Assembly: GCA_012845835.1 (NCBI GenBank)
Contig: JABAKD010000029.1
Span: forward strand, 10,480,338 to 10,544,337
DNA from: Undaria pinnatifida
Taxonomy: Eukaryota > Sar > Phaeophyceae > Laminariales > Alariaceae
Direction: 5' to 3'
DNA length: 64,000 nt
The notes beneath the pieces are model-generated. The model was not told the DNA's origin and did no database searches. It was given only the letters and a program-made list of their open reading frames with translations. This document shows, in pieces, positions 46,371-59,291 of the stretch. The number at the start of each line of letters is the position of its first letter. The first letter of the stretch is position 1. A program made the translations under genes and the position numbers.

Positions 46371-47686
46371 TTTTTCTTGTTCGCCATATATATATTATAC
46401 TTGAAGTATAGTCTAGAGTATTGATGAGCATAGCGTTGTTATTTGTATTTTTTAGTTCAGGCAGAGAAGTAGCAACTATGAAGACGAAAGCCTGAAAGTT
46501 GGTCCTTGCGCATATATATATTTCTTCCGTAATTTTGCACATTTTTCAAGCAGTCGTATCTTGTACATACATGCATACATAGGAATGTCGCATCCTCACG
46601 TGCCACCCCCCTCCCGTCATAACTGCACCTTTGTTCTGGGGATAAAGTACCTGCGATAATCAAAGAAAGGAGGATACCTTTGTTTGGGAGTTTCAATAGT
46701 CGAGCTATTAATTGTTTTGGGCAAATATGTAGACTATGCACCCGCCGTTCAATACCATGTTACTGAATAGACGGAAGGCTATCATTTGTGGTGTTGGTCG
46801 AGCTAATAGGCAACAACTTTGGGGGAAAGGTGTATGCGTGCGCCCTCTAGCATCTTCATCATCATCACATAGGTATCAGGTACATACATACGTAGACAGA
46901 CGAGGCTCCGTTTTCGGAAAAGGTATGTGCGTCGGCCCTTCAACTATCATATTAGTCTAGGTCTATACATTCGGTGTAAAATGCGTGTGTGTTCTTCACA
47001 AGATACTGATTTCTTCCGCTCATCTGCGTCCAGTACAACCAGTGCCCGCGCCGATACCTCGTCTAGAGAGTCGAGATCTATCTGTATGTGGTCACAAACT
47101 TCGATACACAGAGACCGAACATACATACAACAGCAGGGAGTATGAACAGCTACTATTACTGTTGTGAGTCTTAATGTTATGTTCTTGATACGAATGGTAA
47201 ACGATGTAAGTGTGGAATGAAACCGATTCAAATCAATTCTAAACCGTACATATCGTACATATCCGTACCTACCATTTAATTGACGTAGGAAAATCGCTAA
47301 TCATGGTTGCGACTGTGCATCGCAAGATGGTTTGCGATTTCTGTTTCGCTATTGACAGCATTCTACAAGTACGTATTATTATAAAAATAAAAATACACTC
47401 CAGCTGTGAGATCGAAGATTTCGTCGAAACTCATCTTTGCAAGCTGTGTGTGATACTCCGATCGCGCGCATATATATTATTTTCATAACAAACCCCGACC
47501 CTTTTCCCCCCCCCCCGCCCCTCCGTCCCTCGATCCCCCCCCCCTTCCGCCTAGTCTGTCCAAACGCCCCACTCACAATCAAAATCGGCCTGAGTAATAA
47601 ACACCTATACGCAGTTGATATCACGTCATTATTATTTTTCTGACCATCCATGACGTAGTTTTCAATATTTTTCCCCCCACCCCCCC
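46370..47686. other. Stretch between the duplication copies, no gene supported
   Basis: AT-rich with C-runs near 47505-47545 and directly before the gap. No coding, RNA or mobile signal is recognised. Confidence 0.4.
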
Positions 47687-48186
47687 NNNNNNNNNNNNNN
47701 NNNNNNNNNNNNNNNNNNNNNNNNNNNNNNNNNNNNNNNNNNNNNNNNNNNNNNNNNNNNNNNNNNNNNNNNNNNNNNNNNNNNNNNNNNNNNNNNNNNN
47801 NNNNNNNNNNNNNNNNNNNNNNNNNNNNNNNNNNNNNNNNNNNNNNNNNNNNNNNNNNNNNNNNNNNNNNNNNNNNNNNNNNNNNNNNNNNNNNNNNNNN
47901 NNNNNNNNNNNNNNNNNNNNNNNNNNNNNNNNNNNNNNNNNNNNNNNNNNNNNNNNNNNNNNNNNNNNNNNNNNNNNNNNNNNNNNNNNNNNNNNNNNNN
48001 NNNNNNNNNNNNNNNNNNNNNNNNNNNNNNNNNNNNNNNNNNNNNNNNNNNNNNNNNNNNNNNNNNNNNNNNNNNNNNNNNNNNNNNNNNNNNNNNNNNN
48101 NNNNNNNNNNNNNNNNNNNNNNNNNNNNNNNNNNNNNNNNNNNNNNNNNNNNNNNNNNNNNNNNNNNNNNNNNNNNNNNNNNNNNN
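47687..48186. other. Assembly gap, 500 N
   Basis: Exactly 500 unknown bases, a placeholder-sized gap. A C-run precedes it, and copy 2 of the duplication begins at the base after it. Confidence 1.
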
Positions 48187-48444
48187 AGTAGAGGCTAAGC
48201 AAAACGATTGGGGAGGCAAACCAAAGTACGGAAGGCTTAACTGTTGAACCAGGCACTACCCACAGGCGCATGTACGTACGGCAAACATTCGGCCCTGATC
48301 GCGAATTCGGAAAACGACTCAGCATTCAATGGTGACGTACTCTTAACTAGAATCCCGCACTCGTCATCAACTACAACGAATGGCAGGATTCGACGGCGTC
48401 ATAACACCACGAATGCCGAGGCTATGGTGGCAGCAAGCAAGTAC

Positions 48445-48934
48445 CTGTGCTGTCGAAACCTGGCCCGGCCCCTGTCCTGAAGTTCCGTCCCCAGCACCCT
48501 CTCCAGACCCCCCATCCGCCGGCACCTTTCCAACACCCATGCGAGCTATGCAAGCCCGCGCCTGGTCCCACAGCGGCTGCCAGTACCGGCCTTCATGGCG
48601 TTCGCCGGCCGCCTGTGCCTCCAGGCGCTTGCCTTTCCCAGGGGAGGGCGGTTCCGCTGCCATCGACGAGCTGGTTGGTGAAGAAGCAACGCCGACCCTT
48701 CTCCGCAAGAGAACGTGCGGGATCCTTCGCCACGTCTCCCCCCTGCATACAACGAGAGGCGAGAAGGCATAGCGCGGAGTCCCTGGCTGCTCTCCTGGCA
48801 GCAGCAGCAGCGAGCGCTTTCTTGCGCTTTGTCCGGTTCCTGTTGCGACGGCGGCCGTTGCCAGACGGTGCTTCCGGCCACGGGCCCTGCTCCGCCGCTT
48901 GCTGCAGCATGAGCTCGAACACATGCGGAGCCAT
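48445..48934 (-). pseudogene. Second copy of kinase exon 1, frameshifted
   Basis: The same ATG, basic patch and repeat-A sequence as 30567-30076. A 2-bp loss near 48696 relative to copy 1 shifts the frame soon after the AKDPARSLAEK stretch. Further kinase exons, if present, would lie in or beyond the gap. It is either a broken paralogue, a variant allele or an assembly error. Confidence 0.7.
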
Positions 48935-49037
48935 GGGGGTAAGAGAAGACTGCTGCTGAGGCGAGCGAATTGCGGAGGGGGGGGGGCGGGGGGGTGCGGG
49001 TGGTAGGAGTTGGGAAAATAAATGCAGGAAAAGTTTC

Positions 49038-49320
49038 CAAGGTTGTGTTCTGCAGGGTACTCACAAACCGCACTCGGGGTATTTACCCCGGGCATTAGCC
49101 TACAACGAACTTCTGTAAGTTTTATAAGGCAATCATACCCGTATCCGGAACTTCTGTAAGTTCTGTATGAAGTTCATGCCCGAACCCGGAGCTTCTGTGA
49201 GTTCTGAAACACTTCCGTACCCGTACCCGGAGCTTCTGTAAGTTCTGTAAGAACCCCATACCCTTACCCGAACTTCTGTGACTTCTGTAAGACGATGGCA
49301 CAATACCCGGGGTACGGGTA
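49038..49320. repeat. hAT-like terminus and hairpin array (copy 2)
   Basis: Counterpart of 30671-30960 with a few single-base differences. Confidence 0.6.
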
Positions 49321-50651
49321 TACCCTTGCCACAATTCCGGAGTGCCGGCGCAGAACTAGGGTCGATTGCGGTGCAATGTTAAACTTATGCAACACGACGT
49401 CATGTCTGGTCCGCCACACACAGCCATACACCACACCGACACGAAATTACGAACTACAATGCACACACGAACGAACCTGGGCCAGCCTAAAAACGGATAA
49501 AGGTTCTTAAAGTCGTATCTCGTGAACCACTGCAAATCAGACACAACAAACTACATCGCTGTAATCGGCAAATCATCGTGCGTACGCAGCATCAGGTTGC
49601 CAACTTTTTTTTCGAGCGTCATTTGACAAAATGAACAGGGGGTCTAAAATATACTTGCATTCAGTGCATATTAAACACGGTGGAGAACCGTTTTATGCGG
49701 CTGAATACGTACCGCGCACAAATACGAACTTTTGTGTTTCGAACATGTTTCCGAAAGCTCTAGCGCCCGCTTATACGAGTTGGACTTGAAAATTGGAAGC
49801 GCTACCCTTGACACAACATTACACATGCAGGAAAAAATAGTATGTGAAAATTATAAGGCTTTGTTTCTTCCGACTCGATGTCGCCGAGATATCCGCCAAA
49901 ACTCAAAAGAACCAACTTTTCCGAATTAAATTTGTATTAAAACGGCCGTTGCCGATAATGGTGAAATTTGGTGGAAACAAAGCTAAAAGAATCTAGAAGA
50001 ACATCGATATAAGTTTCATTGCTCAACTCGCCACCATCAAGAGATATTACCTAAAACTCGAATCCATATATAAGTCAAGTGTTTTCGACAAAAAATGGAG
50101 AAAATGGCATTTCTGCTATGCTCCTCTCAATTATTTTGAGAATTTTGATCTGAAAATTTAACAACGCATTAAAACCGCATGTGCACAAAAACGGAAAGCA
50201 GGCCTTTTCATTTTTTTTATATTTTAACGCAAGTTATGGGCGCATTTGTATTATTTCGGGTCGTAACAGCGGCCATATCTCTCCGACAGAAACAAACAAA
50301 AAAGAAGGCCGGCTTTCCATTATTAGTCGGTTGGTCCATGATCAACATCGTATCCAAAATTCGCACCTAAATACGTAAAATTGAGCGAGGCATGGTCAAT
50401 CTACGTCTCTGGCAGTTACTTGACTGGCCCAGCTCGTGGCTGTACTGTATTCATACGAGTTTTCCGCCTGTTGTCAGTCGGTATGATACAGTATCATAGT
50501 CCAACATAGTTGGAATTGACTTCTACCTGTCATGCGTCACTCCGTTCATACGTATGACACGCTTCATTTACTCACACTCGTGCTATTGGCCAATTTTTCC
50601 GTGCGTACAAATCATATTTCCCCGTATCGCTGTTTTCCCCATGGAAATATG

Positions 50652-52184
50652 CAAGGTTGTGTTCTGTAGGGTACGCACAACCCATACCCGGGGTATTTAC
50701 CCCAGGTATTACCCTACAAAGGACTTCTGTGAGTTCCGTGGGGCATTCATACCTGTACCCAGAACTTCTGGAAGTTCTGTACGACATTCATATCCGTACG
50801 CGGAAGCGTTGGAAGTTCTGTACGCCCGTGGTCACAATACCCGGGGTACGGGTACAGCATCTGTTGTACCCGCTCATAACTTCTGTGAGTTCTGTACGCC
50901 TGTGCCACAATACCCGGAACTTCTGGAAGTTCTGTAATATCCTCCTACCCTTACCCGGCAATTATGTGACTCCTGTAAGACTGGCACAATACCTGGGTAC
51001 GGTATACCTTCGTTACAATATCCGGGGGCCTCTGTGTTCATCCAGGTTTAATCCAAAAAGTCTATTATGCATGAATTAGGATGTCGTAAAAACCGAACAC
51101 CGAACACAGCAGTACGTATCATACAGTAAGCGCACCTGTTGATGTTTCTTTCGTTTCTAAGGGCACGTAATGACGCATTAACGAAGGACGCTTTTGAATC
51201 GAAATTCTTACTTTTTACGAATCGAATTGAAATCGATTCGACTTGGTTGAAACATGTGATTTTTTGCCTCCTATCGGGAAATCACGTAGTTAGTGCGTAC
51301 TGCTGTCAATGTTTTTTTTCCCGATCGGGATAATGCAGATCTCGCTATCATAAAAGCCTTCAAATATTTATTCTCTGTGTTTTCGGTAGCTTCGCTTCTT
51401 CTTTGTCGTGGCACTTGGCTTATCGAGCTATTAATAGTGGAAAAATTGGGCTTGCGACTACCACTATTTTTTTTAGGCGCCACAGCCGGGGTACGCTACG
51501 AGTACGTATGGTACGATATGTGTTACAGACAAACAGTAGTAGACGTGAGCGCAGCTGTTGCCCCGGTCGGCACTCATTGAGGTTCACCATTTATCGCCTC
51601 GGTGGTGGTTGTCGATAGCTGTTAAAGCTACGACGGATTGCCTCGGGGCCGTTGGCCCAGTGAGGGCATGCCATGCAAGCTCGATTGAATCCTCCACTTC
51701 ACAAGGATCATACACGTACCCGGAACTTCTGTAAGTTCCATGTGTCAGTGCCACAAATACCCGGGGTACGGGTGCAGCATTTGCACACCTGCCCGGAAGT
51801 TCTGTAAGTTTTGTACGCCTCTGCCACAATACCCGGAACTTCTGGAAGTTCTGTAACACTTCAAAAAACGTACCCGAAACTTGTGGAAGTTCTGTAAGTC
51901 TCCCATAACCTTATCGTATGTGACGGTGTATAGCACACCCCCTCGGACGAGTTTTGTACGCCGATTTCTCGACGACCGGTAGAGTCTAAACGTCGAGCGA
52001 GACGTCTATGGAAAGATCTGGGCGGCATCCTCTCAAGCCGCCACGGTTGTTATTCGTGCTGCGCTGGTTTCGGAGGAAACCGGTTCAGCATTTCATCCTA
52101 AGGGGGGTGTTGTACACCAACACTATTAATAACACTGTCATATACGGTACCCGGATTCTACAAACCCTACAGAACACAACCTTG
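50652..52184. mobile_element. Non-autonomous hAT-like transposon (copy 2)
   Basis: Counterpart of 32296-33833, about 1533 bp, with the same termini and the same GAAATATG flanks (50644-50651 and 52185-52192). Insertion therefore preceded the duplication or haplotype split. Confidence 0.8.
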
Positions 52185-52423
52185 GAAATATGTATTTTAT
52201 TAGTACGTAGGTGAGAGCGGCATTGATTTCTCTTTACATATTTTTTCTCGGCTTTAAGAATTTCCGGGCTTGCCGTATTTACATACCAGGTATACGCACT
52301 ATATTACTATTCAATATGCAGTAGTTTTAGTAATATCAAGTTTTTGTTATTGTACAACAGCATCTTAGTATGGGAGGTAAACCGGTGACGGTGGAAGTCG
52401 TTTTCCAGTACAAGTTGAAATAA

Positions 52424-52919
52424 CAATGTGGTATGTAGGGTGCATACAGAACCATACCTGGGGTATTCACCCGGGTTTTATCATACAACAAACTTCTGTA
52501 AGTTGTACCCGGAACTTCTGTGAGTTATGTACGCCCGTGCCACAATACCCCGGGTACGGGTACAGCATTTTCATACCTACCCGGAACTTCTGTGTGTTGT
52601 GTAACACTTCCGTAGCCGTACCCGGAACTTCTGTAAGTTCTGTACTGTATGACGTTCATAACCGTATCTGGATTTTCTGTGAGTTCTATACGCCTGTGCA
52701 ACAATACCCGGGGTGCGGGTACAACCTTTTCATGCCGTACCCGGAACTGCTGTGAGATGTACGCCTGTGTCACAATACCTGGAACTTCTGTGAGTTCTGT
52801 GACACTTCCATACCAGTACCCGAAACTTCTGTAAGTTCTGTTAGGACTCCCATACCCGTACCCGGAATCCATAAACCCTACTCGTACTGAACACAAGTTT
52901 CGTCCAGTCCAACACATTG
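52424..52919. mobile_element. Short hAT-related element (copy 2)
   Basis: Counterpart of 34075-34570, with the same hairpin units. Confidence 0.5.
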
Positions 52920-53124
52920 GAGGCAGCAATTAAACCAAGACTGAGATTCAAGCTATGATCGCCCAGGTTGCGACCATGCCCTATCCACCCATCGCTTCTC
53001 GAGAGACGGCGCCCGTATCGACTAAGTTTTATGATACACCTTCGACGCTTCGCGTGTTGTCGGTCGAACTGCTAAGCGGGAGGACTGCAGTTCACAGGGA
53101 AAGCGAAAACTAAAGCGTTCTTAC

Positions 53125-55257
53125 CTGCACACGGGGAGACCTCGAATTGCCTGCTTTGCCGGCCCGTGCTTGTTGATCCCGGCATCTTGAGTGGGACAAG
53201 CGACGGGGTTGCGGTCAGGTCGGACGGAGAAAGAAGCGCGTTGGTCGGCTGGTGCTATCATACCCCACGTCGAGCTCGTTGCCGAACATGAAAGCGCGGG
53301 ATATAGGTCAATTGGAGACATGCTTGGCTGTGTGTGCCGGGTACCAGCCCACGCCGGCAAAGTCGACTTATGCCACGACTTCTTAACATTTCAGCAACAG
53401 CTGTACCACTGCTGTATCTTTCGTACGATACGGTTGAGCTCCCTCCACACCTCTCTCACTCCCAGCGCGAGTCAAACATGTGCCATAGACGAGCTACCAG
53501 CACTGCTCTGGTACTGTACTGCGTACTGCGTACTGCGTACTGCGTACTGCGTACGTTTTCATTGGATAGCAAGGAGGATAGTCGCTGAGAGTTGTTGCAC
53601 AGACAGATTCCAACACTCGTAGAAGCTGCAACACGGCAAAGTGAAAACCAGACAAATGTCTGGGCACTTGCGATGACTCCATCGGCGACATGAACTGCCC
53701 ACAGCAGCGCAGCGTGTCGTATGCATGCACATGGTATCACGAAAGCTCTCGAGAGGCGTGAGACACGAAACTTACCTGGGATCCAGGAGACGGGAGCCCT
53801 TGCGCCGAATCAGAGTCGGCCTTCGGATCTCCATTGTCACCTGGGAAAGGATCACAGAGAGGCATAGGCGGAGGTGGGGATACCATGGCACCAAGAGCGT
53901 GGTGGGACGGCACCAAGAGCGTGCCTTGACAAGGAGATAGCACGACTCGTCTTGCCAGAGACCACTGAGATTGGTCCGGCTATCCGGCAAGCTCACGGTT
54001 CATCCCATATTTGGGAGCATTGGCAAGACAGGTGTTGTAACGAGCTAGAGGCGTTATGTTGTTAGCTTTTTTACCATCAATATATCAATATCAATATTAT
54101 ATCAATAATTGAATGGTAGGGGGCAGGGGATGGGGTGAAATCGAGTGCTAGCCAATCAAATCGGCCAGTTGACGGTTTGAAAGCGCACAAATTATATAGC
54201 ATAGAACATGTACGGCACGGAAAGATCTACGAGAACTTGTTCAAGCGTTCGTGTTGGGGAGCTTGATCCTGCACCTTGCGATTGAGGGGGTCGCGGCCGC
54301 TTTCGCGTGTGCTAATCTGCCGATAACGCGACGAAAACAAGCAGTAGGGATTTCTGCTAGACGATCGCCGTGTCTTTGCCGTCATAACACGCCGGGGAGA
54401 GCTTAGACTATACCGGTATTATTATAGCAGTCAGACGCGCGTCCACTTCGAAAACCACAAGCAAAAAAAACACCGTCGTAACCAGGCGTAACTATGATAG
54501 TAATTGTACCGACGCGTTTTCGTGCTATTGTTGCTGGGCTGCATGCTGAAGGGTGGATTGCATGAATCACTACTACTATTGTAACAATATATACTATACT
54601 ACACTGCTGTAGCGCTTCCGCAGGCCGTATATATAGCTGAACCGCCGCAGAGGGGAAACGTGTTACGACGCGTTCGCGGTCGATAAAAAATACGAAGAAC
54701 AAGAATGCGCACCGCAGGAAGGAGTCAACCACACATAGAACAACTGAACTGCCGAATAAATTCTTCGTCGTACGATACCATACTAGCAATTAAGTTACTA
54801 CAAATACCTCGTAGGGGACCGGAAAAGCCTACGTCTATAGACTAGCCATATGCTCAAGTGTCTGTCTACCAACCACAGGGACTGATTGACGCCTACCTAC
54901 CGCGAGAAGCAAAAACCAGAGGGGGGGGGGGTTGATACGTTTCGCCGATCTCGGTCGGCCTCACCTCGCGCGCTTCGTATACTACTGGGACCTGGCGTAC
55001 AAGGTATAGACCTAGACTATCCAATAAACCGAGTCTGAAGTTTCGATTTTCCCATACAAAGCAAACGAAAAACACCTGTTTGAGCTGGCTCGTTATGCCG
55101 AAGGGAGCTTACAGCAGCGACAGACACCCGTTCGCAGTTGGATGGAAAGGATGCTCACCTGATCGGCTGACACGCCGCCATGTTGTTCGAGGCTCGTCCC
55201 GCTTGAACCACCCTCCGCGCCGCCGTCGTCGTCTTCCTCGGTCTGGATTCGAATCAT
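53125..55257 (-). CDS. Unknown three-exon partial gene (copy 2)
   Basis: Exons 55257-55159, 53964-53776 and 53327-53125 correspond to the copy 1 exons. All three frames and their splice sites are intact, although the introns differ by indels, for example in the 7-bp microsatellite. Confidence 0.5.
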
Positions 55258-55773
55258 AGGTGTATTTTTCTACCGTACTTATTGGTGAAAAACGTACACC
55301 GGTAATCGAAGCGCAGGTGTTTGGGTGGTCCCTCTTCCACTAGCAGCCACGTGCGCGTACGGGCGAACCCTTTTCTGGACCGCGCCTGCGACTGACTGTT
55401 CGCCTATACCTTCCAAACCTGGTAAGAGAGTGAGACTTGCCAAAACTGGAAACTGAAAGCCTCAGGTCAGGTTCAGGTAGGTCCAGAAAAACACACGGAA
55501 TTTTTAAACCAATGAGGAGCGGCGGGCTTCTATTGGTCAAGGACCACGAACCACGAACTCGTTCGCCAATCAAGTGGCCTGTATGCTTTTGATGGGTAGC
55601 TTACTGGCACGTCCTTCACGAGGCTCGCATGTGTATTGAATGCGACATAGTCAGGAACCCTCCGGATGGAGGATTGCATTGAGATCGACCCTCTTTCCCA
55701 GAGCGGCCACGAGAGCACGGTGGCGACCAACGATTTGCACGAGGACTACGATCAAACCGCATATATATGGATG

Positions 55774-55820
55774 GTGGATGTGGATGGATGGATGGATGGA
55801 TGGATGGATGGATGGATGGA
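55774..55820. repeat. GGAT microsatellite (copy 2)
   Basis: Shorter than at 37434-37492, with a GGTGGATGT interruption at its start. Confidence 0.9.
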
Positions 55821-58800
55821 TTTGAGTTCATTCGTTTATTATTACTACCTGTATGTGGTATCACTTCAAGAAAAATTCCCCGCCTAAAGTATAAATACCA
55901 ATACTTACCATTATAGTGGACAAAAAAAGACACTTCCCAATAAAAAAACTCACTCATATAGTATATTACGAGTACCAACAACGCAGCTTGCAAAGATGAG
56001 TATTGACCTGAAATTCGTCAAACTCACGGCTGACGTCCTTGAAAATTAGTTATAAAATACATGCGCCACAGCTTGCCGCAGCACACACGAACTGCAAGAC
56101 GGTCGTTCAATTAATAAATCACGAACGATCGATCGTATCAATCAGCAGCACGGTTCACGCCTCCCGCCACCCCCACCTACGGCCGGCTGCCGCAACGGGT
56201 AATAACATGTGTCGAAATTCGTACAGACTATCAGGTATGTATGCATCGAATCAGACCAACTTTTTTTCGTTTGGTCACCGTCCACAACTTCCCAAGCATC
56301 TGAAGATACCATCCACCCGTACCTTTCTCAGTTTAGACTTTCTTGCCGAGTACCCTCTCCTTCCCCCGCAGCATCTTTAGCAAAAAGGAAAAAGTATAGT
56401 GCCTACACATGTAGACTACATACGTGGAAGTTTTATAGTCACGAGGCGATCCATAATGACACTCTCCAACACCACCCCCGTCAGCACAGTGGCAGCACAC
56501 AGATGATCGGCACCCCCCCCATTCCTTTTGGCGGAGGTCACAAGGCTTCTCGTTGTAGGTTCAGCGGGCAAGATGGAGCAGCATATCGACATATTCAACG
56601 CAATGCGGCGACGTCGCGTCTCGCAACGTGGATAAACAAGATCTCCCCGCCGGCTGATGTGGGAAGAAATATGCATATCCGGATTAATTTGGAGGGAAAA
56701 GGCAGTGAGTACCGGCAGTGCTAAGTATACTATCGGGACCTCATACGACAAGGCACCGTGTATGATATGTCGAGAAGGTTTTTCACGCTGACTGCTGAAG
56801 AATGATCGATTAAAAAAGACCACTGAGCCATCCACTTCGTTGGGCGTTTTCAGTGATCAGCCAACAGGTAATGCGCCTTTCTCCATGGTGATGCGGATGC
56901 AAGAAACCGTACATCTACTACTGTACTTCTGAATGCTTTATTGTCATATTTAATATTTCACGGCAAGCAATTCGCGCGCCCGCCCCGTGCCGCCGCTTTA
57001 GCAATCCTCGCCGCCCTGATGTGCACAACCTGCGACTGTTTCGTCTTTCATTGCTGGGACAAGATAAACCTCAACAATCGAGCTCAACCGCCTACCCTAC
57101 ACTCTATAGATAGACACCCCCCCGCCCCCCGTTGGCATGCGGTGAACACAGGGGGGGGCTGATACAGAAGCTGATGTTGAAAATCTACAGAGGGGCGCCC
57201 GTCCGCTCGAGATCACCGAAAACAAGTGGCCATGCTACCTTATGGAGGGACTTTTCTGATTGACGGCGTGATCCCTTAACACTGACGAGCTAGTAATACC
57301 CTAGTGATACTTCGAAGCAGTTATCTTGTCTAGGATCACGTTTTGTTTTTGTAATGGGGTTTAGTAGAACTTTTAGCATTGCATATTCCTAGCCCATCGA
57401 ACTGTTCAGTGATCGTTCATCGGATTTGAGCGTGCACGTTTTTTCAAGCTCGTTATGGTATTGGGTGAGATATGCAGCTTCTCAAGTTAAGCAGCCCCAG
57501 AAACATTGAGAACAGCCCTCTACATGCGAATGATCGCCTGCGTTACAAAACCAAAAGGGCACTTACAAGAAACGAAAATGTGCGTGATATTCAACCCCGT
57601 TCACCGTATCCTTCTTCGAATGTCGAACCTCAATGATCGATCTGACCCCCTTTTAGAACTGCAAGTTAATTTGGAAATTTTTCGTACGTTTGGGACTAGT
57701 TGCTATTAATACTACAGCATGGTGGTACTACTTGCGTGAAGATCCAGAGCTTTCTTTTTCCCCTTTTGTTTTTAATTTGTGACAGGGTCATACGAACAGG
57801 GGCCTTAATAAGGTGCTCACAGGAGGTCAATCGTAGACCCCCCCCCCTCGGTGGCCGCTACCGCCACCGCTACCGCCACCGCCACCGCCGCCATCGCCCG
57901 ACTCACTCCACATCCCGATCAAGATTGGTTACGTTTGTCTCGCCGGTTCTTGTACGTCAGGCGTCTTCGTCGCGGGCAGGGTTCCAGCCATCATACCACA
58001 TGCACGTGTCCGATGATCCTAGATAGTCAGTGTTATCGTGTAACAGTGCAACACGCTAGGTAACCCAACTCCTCGGGTGAATTTCTGTGCTGATTCTGTG
58101 ATTCTCTCGACAACGGGTAGCACGCTACCAACGCACAGAGCAATGTATCTGTCTATGGAAATATCTCGTCGTACGAGTTACTTCGAAAGCCAGTCCTTGT
58201 TTTCGTCGCATGCAGTCCAGCCTGTCAGTATCATCAACGGGGGCTTCGTACGAAGATCAACCACAGCATAAATGCACGCACTTTTTTCGTTTCAGACCAA
58301 AACATGCTTGGAATGAACGTACGTTTTTTTTTTTGTAGCAAAACCTCACCGACCGCATGCTCGTACCATTGGTTGCTTGGAGTTATCTGTTGAATATCCG
58401 CGCGACCGTGCGGATAGGCGTGACCACCATATTCGCCGAGGTTTGATAGCGGTTTGATTGCGGGAGATGCGGCGAGAGGGTGCTTTGAGCTAGCCGGATG
58501 GGAGCGCTGATGCCGCGCTCGGTTGGTTTCCTGTACGTATGCTTGTGTTTTTAATCACGAGTGCTGGCGAGTTGTGTTCCTTATGACAGGGACGTCCGTA
58601 AGTAAGGACTGGTAGAGCGTTCCGGCCAATGACTTAAAGGAAGGGTAACCAGCCGTCGGGCGATATCCGCGTAAGAACCGAAAAAAACACCGCGTGTCTA
58701 CTACAGGCGCTGAGTCACAACAGGTTTTTCGAAGCAACGCGAACACCACTTCATCGTTCGCCCTTGATCCCCCCCGGCACTAAGGAACGGATGGCACAAA

Positions 58801-59072
58801 GTATCAGGTACACGCACCTGGTGCACATTTGCGCTAGGAAATGTTAACCCCGTCGGTGTACAAACGACACGCCACTTCATTTTATCACGTGCATAACGAA
58901 TCGAATGGTTCTCAGGTAAACCCGATTTGGAGACCAGGCACACATAAACGACGCGCAAAAAGGAAGTGCATTCTTGCCAAATAACGGTCTGTATTTCTCC
59001 CTCGAGTGGGTACTCGTGCTTGTAGCCTAAGGACCGTTTCTCGCGTAAATGTTTGACGATAGACTATATAGC

Positions 59073-59291
59073 GGAAAACGCGAGAGCGTGGGTTATATGG
59101 CAAATGTCAATGAAAACCGACGAGCCAGCATAAAAACCGAACATAGGGAATAATGAACCCTATGCGCGATTAAAACGAAGGCATGTGCCGGGGGGAGAAG
59201 AGAAGATACCTTTGACCACGTCTTGTCCATAAGGTTGCTGAGGGTAAAACCTCTTACGAGTTGGGCTGGAAAGTAAAAGGTGACTATCAAA
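59073..59291 (+). mobile_element. SINE-like family copy (duplicate of 40747-40965)
   Basis: Near-identical to the copy 1 element. Confidence 0.5.

Noticed and set aside
47621-48325. Open frames spanning the N gap
   Set aside because: They exist only because N bases are read as open codons.
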